Below are positions 1 to 7,999 of a stretch of 64,000 nucleotides of DNA, one piece after another. Source of the stretch: Desulfobulbaceae bacterium (GTDB lineage Bacteria > Desulfobacterota > Desulfobulbia > Desulfobulbales > SURF-16); NCBI GenBank assembly GCA_024637145.1, contig JAGXFQ010000012.1:1-64000 (forward strand), given 5' to 3'. The notes under the pieces are model-generated. The model searched no databases, was not told the origin of the DNA, and saw only the letters and a list, made by a program, of their open reading frames with translations. The stretch's first letter is position 1, and each line of letters starts with the position of its first letter. The position numbers were made by a program, and so were the translations under genes.

Positions 1-140
1 CTGCCGGAGACGAGGCCGGTTATAAGTGCCGCCTCATCACCGTCGCCACCTTCAGGTCAGCATGCAGCGAGAAACTATACATTTTGTCACGACCATAATA
101 TTTTGCCAACCGGCTTACCCATTCGAAACAGCGAGGAGCC
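1..140. other. Left edge, no assignable gene
   Basis: The stretch lies downstream of the pilV-like gene, where other species often carry pilX or pilY1, but no prepilin or PilY1 start is visible. On the minus strand an open frame of about 40 codons (stop at 20-22) runs in from inside pilV in another frame. It has no start of its own, and I do not recognise the peptide. It may be chance or the tail of a decayed gene. Confidence 0.3.
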
Positions 141-608
141 TTAAATGTCGGCCTTGATCATATCAATTGAAAAAGTCTGAATTTGCGGACCTTCAACAAA
201 TATTCTGATGGTTTTAGTACGATTAGACGGCCAATCTTCAGCAACATTCCAAAAAAGATTATACCCCTGAGGAACATTCACAGGTACGGCAATACAATCA
301 TCCGTATCTGTCGATGTTGGGTGTGGGAGGTCTCGATCATCAAAGGAATCATCTAAACCTGAATCACCATCTGCTGTTGTATCAACCAAACAGGCATCGG
401 CATATTCACGTGCCAGCAGGTTCTCCATCAAAGCACTGGCAACACTCGTTGCTTCACTAATTTGACGACCGTGACTGTTCCCCCTGATGGCGGAAATCTG
501 CATAGAAGCAATACCCAAAATACCGATAGTCAAAATCACAAGGGCTATCATAACTTCCAGTAGGGTAAAACCCGAGATCTCTTTTTTAACCGAAAGCATC
601 CTGTTCAT
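141..608 (-). CDS. pilV: Type IV pilus minor pilin, PilV-like prepilin
   Basis: A 155-residue prepilin-like protein. The short basic leader is followed by the class III processing motif G-FTLLEVM at residues 13-20, with the +5 Glu, and then a hydrophobic helix (IALVILTIGILGIASMQ) that should anchor it in the inner membrane until it is assembled into a type IV pilus or type II pseudopilus. The rest is a short periplasmic domain. The start codon directly abuts the stop codon of pilW, so the two are probably translationally coupled. In known clusters PilV primes pilus assembly with FimT, PilW and PilX. PilV is the best family match from the SMQ pattern and gene order; another minor pilin is possible. 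Confidence 0.8.
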   Translation of the reverse strand: MNRMLSVKKEISGFTLLEVMIALVILTIGILGIASMQISAIRGNSHGRQISEATSVASALMENLLAREYADACLVDTTADGDSGLDDSFDDRDLPHPTSTDTDDCIAVPVNVPQGYNLFWNVAEDWPSNRTKTIRIFVEGPQIQTFSIDMIKADI

Positions 609-1310
609 TCACATCCCTGTATTGCGGAGTTGAACCGTAATAATTTGAAAACGGCGGCGGAATTGATCATTAAAGGGGCCCCAAACAGCGCCTGATGCGG
701 TGGAATACGCACTAACATTATTAAAATTACGATCAGGTTGTCGTGCCCGTGCAAGAATTGATATTTCAACAGATCTGACTTGAGGTAATTGATTGGCACC
801 GGGGGTGGTTGTTTCTGTCCCGTCGAATAGTACGTAGTTAAACTCTATGGCCTGAAGTTCTTCTGCTACAGCCTGAAAGCCTCCACCCCCAACTCCGATA
901 GCTGTACCGAGGTTTTTCCCTAGTGGCGAAGTACCAGCGTCAACTACCCCATCAAAATCAGCGTCAAGAACGGCAGAAAAACCGTACGTCATTGCTTCAT
1001 TTGCTGTAAGCGAGCCGTCTTGATCTTCATCAAAAGTAAAACCAAAGCGCCCGGCAGTTGCTGTTACTATTCCAGCATTCGCTGAACTGTAGGGATCAAA
1101 ACCCGCCATACGAATATCTCTTGTCATTAAGTCCAGGGCAGCCCGGATATTCTGTTGCATTTCTGCAACCTGTTCTTGAGCCAGATAACTATCCTGTTGT
1201 GAAATAAACACCCTATATACTCCCGCCATGAGAATTCCGGACACAGCGAGAGTGATCATAATTTCGACCAGCGTAAATCCCCTACATGAACGAAGCAATG
1301 GGCTATTCAT
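609..1310 (-). CDS. pilW: Type IV pilus minor pilin, PilW-like prepilin
   Basis: Prepilin with the motif GFTLVEIM near the N terminus, followed by a hydrophobic helix (ITLAVSGILMAGVY) and a region QQ-SY-AQ-Q-VAEMQQNIRAALDLMTRDIRMAGFDP, which is characteristic of PilW/PilJ-like minor pilins. I chose the ATG at 1308-1310 because it overlaps the stop of the upstream gene as ATGA, the usual coupling signal; an upstream start at 1331 would overlap that gene by 25 bases. The protein is then 233 residues. It belongs to the fimT-pilW-pilV operon and probably sits at the pilus tip or priming complex. Confidence 0.82.
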   Translation of the reverse strand: MNSPLLRSCRGFTLVEIMITLAVSGILMAGVYRVFISQQDSYLAQEQVAEMQQNIRAALDLMTRDIRMAGFDPYSSANAGIVTATAGRFGFTFDEDQDGSLTANEAMTYGFSAVLDADFDGVVDAGTSPLGKNLGTAIGVGGGGFQAVAEELQAIEFNYVLFDGTETTTPGANQLPQVRSVEISILARARQPDRNFNNVSAYSTASGAVWGPFNDQFRRRFQIITVQLRNTGM

Positions 1311-1876
1311 TGCCAGCTTCCTCCTTGCCATTTCAGAATTCTTATGGCACCACTTGTCAAACTGCCAATGGCATAGGTATTTGTATTTGACTGATGATCG
1401 AGATAAACATAGCCTGCATTTCCAAGGCCACGAGGATTGAATACAGCAGTATTTGTGTTATAGCTCACATTATTGGCTGGAAAAACAGCGGGGGAATCAG
1501 GCACAGGGCTCGCCGCATTGCCATGACCAAATTTAATGCCGCTTCCTAAATTACTGAGGCCGATAGTTTGAGAAGTACCAACACACGCACCAGCTAACCA
1601 GTCATCACACAAGCTACATCTGTTATTTGCCACATCAAAAACAACTGCTGTGTCTCTATTAAATTTAACTGCCATCGATCTGGCCTTCTGCAAATTCGAA
1701 TAAACATCTCTCGCCGCAGACTTGAGCCGATAATTCGGAACCCAAGTAATGATTGTCGGAATCGAAATCGCGCTCAAAATGCCGATAATTGCCACGACTA
1801 CAATGACCTCAGTCAAGGTAAAACCCTTCGCTTGCATTTTAGGAATTTTTTTGTTTTTACTCGTTCTTTGATTCAT
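1307..1876 (-). CDS. fimT: FimT/GspH family pseudopilin
   Basis: The first intact gene of the minor-pilin operon. It has a basic leader, the cleavage motif GFTLTEVIVV, a hydrophobic helix with the Pro bend (GILSAISIPTI), then the signature of the GspH/FimT domain (RLKSAARDVYSNLQKARSMAVKFNRD). The start at 1876 is preceded by a GAGG-type ribosome site and places the cleavage site about 18 residues in. A longer frame starting at 1954 would add 26 residues unlike any prepilin leader and runs through a degraded element, so I rejected it. The stop overlaps the pilW start. Two Cys residues lie close together in CSLCDDW, possibly a disulfide. Confidence 0.85.
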   Translation of the reverse strand: MNQRTSKNKKIPKMQAKGFTLTEVIVVVAIIGILSAISIPTIITWVPNYRLKSAARDVYSNLQKARSMAVKFNRDTAVVFDVANNRCSLCDDWLAGACVGTSQTIGLSNLGSGIKFGHGNAASPVPDSPAVFPANNVSYNTNTAVFNPRGLGNAGYVYLDHQSNTNTYAIGSLTSGAIRILKWQGGSWQ

Positions 1877-1918
1877 AAGAGCCTCGGCAAAAAATACGGG
1901 GTCAAAAAAAAATACTGA

Positions 1919-1931
1919 GTCAAGTCTTGCA
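1919..1931. repeat. 13-bp direct repeat GTCAAGTCTTGCA, copy 1
   Basis: An identical 13-mer lies at 2438-2450, and similarity extends weakly on both sides (ACGG-G upstream, CAAAC-TC downstream). Read on the minus strand, both copies give TGCAAGACTTGAC. I associate this pattern with the 3' ends of IS200/REP-associated transposase genes, which is a recollection that has not been checked. Confidence 0.5.
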
Positions 1932-1944
1932 ATCACGCAAACAT

Positions 1945-2009
1945 CTATGGCCACATTACCACGACAATAATTATTTCAACCAAGGGTGAAACCCTTGGTC
2001 TGTTTTCAT
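1945..2009 (-). pseudogene. Fossil start of a prepilin gene
   Basis: Reading the minus strand from an ATG at 2007-2009, the sequence encodes a textbook prepilin N terminus only if two single bases are ignored: one extra A in the A-run after the ATG and one extra G in CTTGGTTG. Corrected, it reads MKQTKGFTLVEIIIVVVM. The frame then hits a stop (TAG, 1945-1947), and the rest of the gene is missing, replaced by sequence resembling the tail of the element at 2438-2693. It lies directly upstream of fimT, so an additional minor pilin may once have headed this operon. What I see is the motif and the frame breaks; the loss of a gene is inference. Confidence 0.65.
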
Positions 2010-2437
2010 AAATACCGCTTATCAACTTATTTGTTCGGCTTGAATATCTTTCTGCAAAAAATGACCCAACTGACAATGGTGACGATACTATTTTACATAA
2101 GTTCATTGTTTCAATATGTTAGACATGTGGATGTGCTTCGTTTGTGGGGAGGGAGTTTTGCTGCAACTTCAAAAAAAAAGCGAAAAAAGTTTATAATTTC
2201 AAAATTATGGGAAAAAAGTTTATATTATTGGGGCAAAAACTGCGAAAACGGGATCAGACCAAGTCAACTAGCTGATAATTCATTTATTTATTCAAAAAAG
2301 CGCTCTCTTTTCATCTTAACCCTGGATCCGCGAAAAAGTTGCTTAAAAAAACAGCTCATTTACGGTTAACTTATTGATTTTTTTTATGCAAACATAATGC
2401 AATACACACCCGTCTGAATAAAAACCGTACGGAGCCA

Positions 2438-2450
2438 GTCAAGTCTTGCA
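2438..2450. repeat. 13-bp direct repeat GTCAAGTCTTGCA, copy 2
   Basis: Identical to 1919-1931. It immediately follows, on the minus strand, the stop codon of the short reading frame ending at 2451, so here it marks the 3' end of that frame. The two copies bracket about 500 bases of AT-rich sequence that includes the prepilin fossil. Confidence 0.5.
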
Positions 2451-2693
2451 CTAGCAAACCTCTTCTGCCCGTTTAATCGCCCGACTCACTGTCGCATAGT
2501 GAAAAAACACCCAAAAAGTCGACGATGTCTTTCTGGGTGTTTCCATGATCTTTGGAGGCTCTAGAAAGCCTATTGTTCTTTTCTTGGTAGGATAGAGCTG
2601 TGCATCTCTCAATAAGCAATCCAGGGAGGGTATGGCTGCAAACCACTCCCCTTTGGGTATCTCCAGCACTTCTTTCACATCGTCAAGGCGCAA
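2451..2693 (-). pseudogene. Possible remnant of a REP-associated (Y1) transposase C terminus
   Basis: An 80-codon frame with only a TTG start and no convincing ribosome site. The last residues (FFHYATVSRAIKRAEEVC) look like the helix-turn-helix tail found on many Y1/REP-associated transposases, and the stop is followed at once by the TGCAAGACTTGAC pattern. No catalytic HUH or Tyr motif is present, so any such gene has lost its 5' two thirds. The middle (PPKIMETPRKTSSTF) is not recognisable and may be out of frame. Alternatively this is a chance open frame. The assignment rests on the tail motif only. Confidence 0.35.
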
Positions 2694-2842
2694 TTTAGCC
2701 GGGGGCCCTCTCCTTGATCATCTGCATAATCAAGAAGACCATCAAGGTGGATTGAAAATTTCAGCCAAACAGCTCAGGCCATCCCTGCTCAACTAAAGCG
2801 GCATGCGGCTTTAACAGAGGCACCCTCGCGCAGGGCTGAAAA

Positions 2843-3304
2843 CTACTTATGGTAGCCGGAACCGGCATTGATGGCGTAGGCCCGATAGAGCTGCTCGGCC
2901 AGAAGGAGGCGGGCCATGTCGTGGGTGAAGGTCATCTTCGACAGGGAAAGGACCAGAGAGGCCTGGTTGAGGATCTTGTCGCTGAGGCCGGTGGGGCCGC
3001 CGATGACAAAGGACATGGAGTCGGTTCCCTGGTTTTCCAGGTCCTGAATGGTATGGGCCAGCTGCTCTGAGGAGAGGGCGCGGCCGTGGGGAGCAAGGGC
3101 AACCAGATAGGTGGCAGGGGGCAGCCGTGCCAAAAGAAAATCCGCCTCCAGATCCCTGTCGCCACTGGCGGCCGCCCTGCCCTTTATCTTGACCTCGGTG
3201 AGGACGGCCTTGGTGTAGCGATTAAGGCGGTTGAGGAAATCATCCACTCCCTGCTGAATATAACTCTCCTTAATTTTTCCTGGGGCCAGGATGGTAATGT
3301 GCAT
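2843..3304 (-). CDS. rlmH: 23S rRNA (pseudouridine-1915-N3)-methyltransferase RlmH
   Basis: A 153-residue SPOUT-class methyltransferase, close to the usual 155-160 residues. It methylates N3 of pseudouridine 1915 in helix 69 of 23S rRNA, using S-adenosylmethionine on assembled ribosomes. The family hallmarks are visible: the N-terminal IAxGKIKE-like start, LAPHGRALSSEQLA, the knot segment SFVIGGPTGLSD with its glycine-rich SAM loop, LSLSKMTFTHDMARLLLAEQLYRA, and the conserved C-terminal YHK. It stands alone here with no partner gene. The family is highly conserved, so I am confident. Confidence 0.95.
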   Translation of the reverse strand: MHITILAPGKIKESYIQQGVDDFLNRLNRYTKAVLTEVKIKGRAAASGDRDLEADFLLARLPPATYLVALAPHGRALSSEQLAHTIQDLENQGTDSMSFVIGGPTGLSDKILNQASLVLSLSKMTFTHDMARLLLAEQLYRAYAINAGSGYHK

Positions 3305-3322
3305 GAAACGAACGCCTTATAG

Positions 3323-3450
3323 GGGGGGATCTTTTTTTTCACCACAGAGACACAGAGACACAAAGAAAAAAAAACCTCTGTGCCTTTGTGTCTCTGTGTT
3401 TAACAGGAATCATGCATTACATAGGACATCTTATTTTGTGCAGGTGAAGG
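3323..3450 (+). repeat. Dispersed palindromic repeat, copy A
   Basis: One of three copies (also 7024-7136 in inverse orientation and 12178-12316). Each has a G-rich lead ending in GGGGGAGATC or GGGGGGGATC, a T-run, a long imperfect palindrome whose arms contain CACAGAGACACAAAG and its complement, and a tail AACAGGAA-CATGCATTACATAGG-CATCTTATTTTGTGCAGGTGAAGGC. It carries no coding frame. It resembles a MITE or a large REP-like element. Bases 3451-3502 continue with a second module that is also found next to copy B. Confidence 0.85.
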
Positions 3451-3509
3451 CTTTTATCAGGTGCAAGATGCAAGGCGCAAGGGAAAGACGGCGGCAAAAC
3501 GGTGAGGCG

Positions 3510-3902
3510 TTAAAATTTCTGCTTCGCCACCACCTGCTGCAGCATCTCACGGAAGCGCTTATAGCCCAGCTCTTTTTTTATACCCGGGCAGGAACTGCTG
3601 ATGGCGCTGAAATTGGCCTCATCGGCCAGCATGCTGGGATGAATGGGCCACTGGCTGCAACGCCAAGGTTTACCCGGGTGGATGGTGCAGCCGTTATCAT
3701 AGAAAATACAGTGGCCATCACGGATTTTCATCTGGATAACCTTGCCGGTGACGCGCAGATACTTTTCACGCACCGCGGCAAAGTCCATACCCAGATGGGT
3801 GCACATCCTGTCGACATCCCGGGCATCAAGAGAGACAGTGGTTTCGCCATGACAGCAATAGCCACATTGTTGGCAATCAAAAATATCTACATCATCCGCC
3901 AT
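3510..3902 (-). CDS. YkgJ-family cysteine-cluster protein (putative Zn/Fe-binding)
   Basis: About 130 residues with the Cys pattern of the YkgJ/UPF0153 family: FDCQQCGYCCHG near the N terminus, then CIFYDNGCTIHPGKPWRCSQWP and a late Cys (SSCPGIKKE). These residues are thought to bind a metal or an Fe-S cluster; the biochemical role is unknown. The ATG at 3900-3902 is favoured over the one 12 bases upstream because GGAAG sits at a proper distance from it. A second, longer member of the same family lies at 55546-56322. No operon partner is evident. Confidence 0.8.
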   Translation of the reverse strand: MADDVDIFDCQQCGYCCHGETTVSLDARDVDRMCTHLGMDFAAVREKYLRVTGKVIQMKIRDGHCIFYDNGCTIHPGKPWRCSQWPIHPSMLADEANFSAISSSCPGIKKELGYKRFREMLQQVVAKQKF

Positions 3903-4580
3903 TATATCTTCCATCTGAAAAAATTATCTTTCTGAAACAACAAAAAAATGCCCGTGGCCTCAACCCCAAAAGCCCCTGGAAAAACCAAAAGGTTTCTGTT
4001 GTGGGTTGCCTTTATGATAAAAAAAGGGGGGTCTGGTTATTCTTTACCTAAGATCCGGTGCGCCGGGTTAGTAAGAGTGATTACCACAAAGTGCGGTTGA
4101 GCTCAAAGGAATTATGGGCGGGATGAGCCTGGGTTGGAGCCGGAATAGGGGCACCACAAAGAGTCTCCAGGCCATCTGGGCCCCCTGGGGCCGGATAACG
4201 AGGTTGAGCAGAAAAGCCCTCCTAGTCGTTAGTAAGAGAGGGAAACCCTTTTTTGAGATTTCTCCCCTTGCCCACCTGTAATGAGAATAATCCAGATTTT
4301 TTCCAGGAGATTGTGACCGGCAAGCCAAGGGGAACAAAAGCAGCCTCCTCACAGCTGTTCCCTGTGCCGAAGGGGGTAAAGGTCGCTGCCGGGCCATGCA
4401 GGGCCAACATGTAAATTTAATTAGATATTCACCCGGCAAATATGCTATCCTCTGTTTCGTGAAGAATCTTTTAAACAAAGGGGTGGCAGAGAACTTCAGA
4501 GAAGACTCTCTGCCCATCCCTTTGGGCACCCCAATACCGCACTTAATGAATGGCAAAATAGATCTTTTTAAGGTGAAAAA
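3903..4580. other. Gene-free stretch upstream of glgB
   Basis: Several short frames occur on both strands here but none shows a recognisable motif or ribosome site. The last 150 bases, AT-rich around 4420-4460, are the likely promoter region of glgB. I could not settle on a -35/-10 pair. No hairpin terminator or tRNA is apparent. Confidence 0.5.
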
Positions 4581-6782
4581 ATGACCTTTGATGTTACCGA
4601 GGAACTTGACAGAGTAATCGCGTCAGACCACCATGACCCCTCCCAAGTTCTGGGCCTGCACGTTCTTGAACATGACCCGACAACAGCCGTGATCCGCGCC
4701 TTTCTGCCCCTGGCCGAGTCTGTCCGCCTGGTTGTGGGCGATAACAAAATAGACATGTACAAGATGCGGGCCGAGGGACTTTTTGAGATCGTCTACCCTG
4801 GTTACAGCGAGCCCTTTGCCTATCATTTTGAAGCGACCTCCCATAATAATACCAGCCTGATCCTGCATGACCCGTACCGATTTCCGGTCCAGCTCAGCGA
4901 ATTTGACCGCCATCTCTTCAACAACGGCACCCATTACGAAATCTACAACAAGCTTGGCGCCCATCCCACCACCATTGACGGGGTGGCCGGCACCATTTTC
5001 AGGGTATGGGCCCCCTCAGCCCGCCGGGTCAGCGTTATCGGCGACTTCAACTACTGGGACGGCCGTGTCCACCAGATGAGGGCCTTGGGCGCCTCCGGCA
5101 TTTGGGAGCTTTTCATTCCCGGCATTGACAAGGGCGAGATTTATAAATTTGAGCTGCGCAGTGCCCATGGCGAGATTATAGAAAAATCTGATCCTTTCCA
5201 GTTTTTTTCCGAGATCCGCCCCCGGACCGCATCCGTAATCTGGGAGCTGGAGGGCTATGAGTGGGATGATGCCACCTGGCTCAGCAAAAGAAAAGAGCAG
5301 CCTCTTTATGACCGGCCTGTTTCCATCTACGAAGTGCATCTGACTTCCTGGCAACGTGACCCTGCCGACCCGGAGCGCTTCCTGAGCTACCGTGAGCTGG
5401 CCCAATATCTGATTCCCTATGTTGTCAAAATGGGTTTCACCCATATCGAGCTCATGCCCATCACCGAGCATCCCTATGACGAGTCGTGGGGCTATCAGGT
5501 GACCGGTTATTTTGCCGCCACCAGCAGAATGGGCACCCCCCAGGATTTCATGTATTTTATCGACCAATGCCATAAACAGGATATCGGTGTCCTCCTCGAC
5601 TGGGTTCCTTCCCATTTTCCCTCTGACGGCCACAGCCTGCGCCGCTTTGACGGCACTGCCCTTTATGAACATGAAGACCCCCGTCAGGGCGAGCATCCTG
5701 ACTGGAAGACGCTGATCTTCAATTTCGGCCGCAAAGAGGTGGAAAATTTTCTGATGGCCAGCGCCTTTTTCTGGCTGGACAAATTCCACATTGATGGCCT
5801 GCGGGTGGATGCCGTGGCCTCCATGCTCTATCTCGATTATGGCCGCACTGCCGCGGAATGGATACCCAATCAATATGGCGGCAAGGAAAATATCGAGGCC
5901 ATTGAATTTATTCGCCACCTCAACTCCATTGTCTACCAGCGCCATCCGGATGTCTCCATGATCGCTGAAGAATCAACGAGTTTCTACGGGGTCTCCAAGC
6001 CCGCAGACAGTGGCGGTCTTGGTTTCGGCTTCAAGTGGAATATGGGCTGGATGAACGACATGCTCAATTATTTCAGCAAAGATCCCCTCTTTCGGAAATA
6101 CCACCACAACGCCCTCACCTTTTCCTTGCTCTACGCCTTTTCCGAGAATTTCATTCTGCCCCTCTCCCATGACGAGGTGGTGCACGGCAAGAAATCTCTG
6201 CTGGCCAAAATGCCCGGGGACCGCTGGCAACAATTTGCCAACCTCCGCCTGCTCTTTCTTTTTCTCTGGACCCATCCCGGCAAGAAACTCCTCTTCATGG
6301 GCGGCGAATTCGGTCAGATTTCCGAATGGTACTGCAAGGTCAGCCTGGACTGGCATCTCCCGGAACAGGAAGAGGCCCACAGCCAGCTGCAAAATTTCGT
6401 GGCCAAACTGAACCAATTCTATAAAGAAACCCCTGCTCTCTGGGAAAAGGATTTCTCCTATGACGGTTTCCGCTGGATGGACTTCAAGGATGTCAATCGC
6501 TCCATTATCTCCTTTGCCCGTTTCGGCAAGGACCCCAAAGATCATGTGGTCTGTCTTCTCAACATGACCCCGGAAGTCGCCTACGACTACAAGGTGGGCG
6601 TGCCGGAAAAGGTGGCCTATCAAGAGGCGCTCTGCTCTGATGATGGCGTTTATGGCGGCAGCAACATGATCAACCACAACACCAAGCTGCCCATCCTGGA
6701 ACCCTTTGGCGAGGCGGAGCAGCACATACTTGTCTCTGTGCCGCCCCTGGCAGGCATTATTTTCCGACCGGTAAGAACTTAA
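4581..6782 (+). CDS. glgB: 1,4-alpha-glucan branching enzyme
   Basis: A 733-residue GH13 enzyme, near the 728 residues of E. coli GlgB. It cuts an alpha-1,4-glucan and rejoins the piece as an alpha-1,6 branch in glycogen synthesis. An N-terminal CBM48-like region with GDFNYWDGR (about residue 154) precedes the barrel domain. Catalytic residues are visible: nucleophile Asp410 in DGLRVDAVASMLY, acid/base Glu463 in MIAEEST, and Asp531 in LSHDEVVHGKKSL. The ATG follows AAGGTGAAAAA. A small downstream gene begins 17 bases after the stop. Glycogen phosphorylase lies elsewhere in the window (34089-36290), so both synthesis and breakdown steps are present. Confidence 0.97.
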   Translation: MTFDVTEELDRVIASDHHDPSQVLGLHVLEHDPTTAVIRAFLPLAESVRLVVGDNKIDMYKMRAEGLFEIVYPGYSEPFAYHFEATSHNNTSLILHDPYRFPVQLSEFDRHLFNNGTHYEIYNKLGAHPTTIDGVAGTIFRVWAPSARRVSVIGDFNYWDGRVHQMRALGASGIWELFIPGIDKGEIYKFELRSAHGEIIEKSDPFQFFSEIRPRTASVIWELEGYEWDDATWLSKRKEQPLYDRPVSIYEVHLTSWQRDPADPERFLSYRELAQYLIPYVVKMGFTHIELMPITEHPYDESWGYQVTGYFAATSRMGTPQDFMYFIDQCHKQDIGVLLDWVPSHFPSDGHSLRRFDGTALYEHEDPRQGEHPDWKTLIFNFGRKEVENFLMASAFFWLDKFHIDGLRVDAVASMLYLDYGRTAAEWIPNQYGGKENIEAIEFIRHLNSIVYQRHPDVSMIAEESTSFYGVSKPADSGGLGFGFKWNMGWMNDMLNYFSKDPLFRKYHHNALTFSLLYAFSENFILPLSHDEVVHGKKSLLAKMPGDRWQQFANLRLLFLFLWTHPGKKLLFMGGEFGQISEWYCKVSLDWHLPEQEEAHSQLQNFVAKLNQFYKETPALWEKDFSYDGFRWMDFKDVNRSIISFARFGKDPKDHVVCLLNMTPEVAYDYKVGVPEKVAYQEALCSDDGVYGGSNMINHNTKLPILEPFGEAEQHILVSVPPLAGIIFRPVRT

Positions 6783-6799
6783 ATTCAGAGGAATATACC

Positions 6800-6994
6800 G
6801 TGGAACCTGGCGCCATCAACAAGGATAAAATGAAGAAAGTCCTGCAGTGGCTTTCTGAGAATGTCCGGAACCATCCGGATAAAAGCAGAATAGATATTCT
6901 CAGAGAAGCGGAAATACAGTATGATCTTTCCCCCAGGGAGTGCGCCTTCCTGGATGAGCAGTTTGGTGAGCCTCCCAGCAAAAGCTGTCATTAA
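6800..6994 (+). CDS. Small hypothetical protein downstream of glgB
   Basis: A 64-residue protein with a GTG start preceded by AGAGGA at good spacing, 17 bases after glgB and so probably co-transcribed with it. The sequence is highly charged and helical in character (KMKKVLQWLSENVRNHPDKSRIDILREAEIQYDLSPRECAFLDEQF), with a possible helix-turn-helix-like middle. No family is recognised. The good ribosome site and operon position argue that it is real. Confidence 0.6.
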   Translation: MEPGAINKDKMKKVLQWLSENVRNHPDKSRIDILREAEIQYDLSPRECAFLDEQFGEPPSKSCH

Positions 6995-7023
6995 CCCCTG
7001 GAGGGGACTCCCCCTTCACATGC

Positions 7024-7136
7024 ACAAAAGATGGCCTATGTAGTGCGTGGTTCCTGTTCAACACAGAGACACAAAGGCACAGAGGTTTTTTTTCCTTTGT
7101 GTCTCTGTGTCTTTGTGGTGAAAAAAAGGATCTCCC
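7024..7136 (-). repeat. Dispersed palindromic repeat, copy B (inverse orientation)
   Basis: Reverse-complement match to copy A at 3323-3450: CACCACAAAGACACAGAGACACAAAGG, A-run/T-run, CCTCTGTGCCTTTGTGTCTC, then TTGAACAGGAACCACGCACTACATAGG when read on the minus strand. Substitutions are scattered, as expected for old dispersed copies. It fills most of the gap between the small gene at 6800 and the hypothetical gene at 7318. Confidence 0.85.
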
Positions 7137-7250
7137 CCTGCGTCAGGATAGATGTCGCCTCTGGACTGCCGCGTCGCTAGATGCCACAGCCCCGCAATCT
7201 GCCTCGTCTTTCCCTTGAACCTTGGGCCTTGCATCTTGCACCTGATAAAC
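7137..7250 (-). repeat. Second module of the dispersed repeat
   Basis: On the minus strand this reads TTTATCAGGTGCAAGATGCAAGGC, then CAAGGGAAAGAC, then GCGACGCGGCAGTCC and CGCAGGGGGAGATC. The first part recurs after copy A (3451-3492), but on the opposite side of the palindrome; GCGACGCGGCAGTCC recurs just before copy C (about 12159-12174). The modules therefore occur in different order around each palindrome. Confidence 0.65.
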
Positions 7251-7317
7251 GGTAAATATCTGTTTTCTTGGTCTGGCCCTGCCAGCCCCCAATCTCTTCT
7301 CCCCTTGCGTATCTCTT

Positions 7318-7944
7318 ATGGAAATTTTTTCACAAAAAAAGCAGTTTAGCAAGACCACGGAGGATGGCGGCAAGGAGAGCTGGAACGTCATTCTGCAGAT
7401 GGCCACCAAGGCCATCCGCTTTTCGCTTTCTGAGGAGGAGTGCCGGGAAAGAAGAACCATCTCCTGGTTGAACAGCCCTCCCAAAAAAGCCCTGGTGGTG
7501 GAAAAGCAGCTGCCCACCTACAACGGCTTCCGTGAAATCCTGGAGGCCGACATCATCATGGCGGGACAGGAGCTTCTCCACTACAAGAGCTTCTTCCTTG
7601 ACATGCAAGGGGTCATCTTCGCCCACGATGAGTTCCAGAAAATGGGCAGCAAAAAGCGCGCCTCCTATCCTGAACACCAACGCCTGACTGCAGACGGTAT
7701 CGATATAATCACCAAATCCGCCGGGTCCCCGATCTATCACATCAACTGCCATGTCTATAATTTCAGCGCCTCTCTGGCCAAATATCAATTTATTCCCATG
7801 ACCAATGTGCTCCTGAAGCAACTCAATGCGCCGTCCGGCGCCAAGCAGCCCCAGGCGCCCATCTTTTTCCCTTTCCTGGCCCTAAACAGAGACTATATAG
7901 ACAGTTTCTCCGTCCTCTTCAGGGGCAGCAGGATACGGCTCTAA
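7318..7944 (+). CDS. Hypothetical protein, 208 residues
   Basis: I do not recognise a family. The protein is soluble, with no signal peptide or membrane segment. It has a charged N terminus, a segment KALVVEKQLPTYNGFREILEADIIMAGQELLHYKSFFLDMQGVIFAHDEFQKMG, then HQRLTADGIDIITKSAGSPIYHINCHVYNFSASLAKYQFIPMTN. Codon use resembles that of its neighbours. The ATG at 7318 lacks a clear Shine-Dalgarno sequence, so the start is uncertain. The gene abuts the dispersed repeat on its upstream side. Hairpins at 8000-8042 follow it. Confidence 0.6.
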   Translation: MEIFSQKKQFSKTTEDGGKESWNVILQMATKAIRFSLSEEECRERRTISWLNSPPKKALVVEKQLPTYNGFREILEADIIMAGQELLHYKSFFLDMQGVIFAHDEFQKMGSKKRASYPEHQRLTADGIDIITKSAGSPIYHINCHVYNFSASLAKYQFIPMTNVLLKQLNAPSGAKQPQAPIFFPFLALNRDYIDSFSVLFRGSRIRL

Positions 7945-7999
7945 AAAACCTCCGCCCTCCCCTGACCCAAGAAAAATTTTCCGGGCCTGCCGTGGCTCT

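Noticed and set aside
1877-1954. 26-codon N-terminal extension of the fimT-like protein
   Set aside because: It is unlike a prepilin leader and falls in the decayed element; the start at 1876 has a GAGG site and gives a proper cleavage motif.
1986-2369. 127-codon plus-strand frame in the AT-rich region upstream of the pilins
   Set aside because: No motif, Lys-rich composition from A-runs and no ribosome site; it overlaps the fossil pilin on the other strand.
4068-4556. 162-codon minus-strand frame upstream of glgB
   Set aside because: Low-complexity, no motif or ribosome site, and it covers the presumed glgB promoter.
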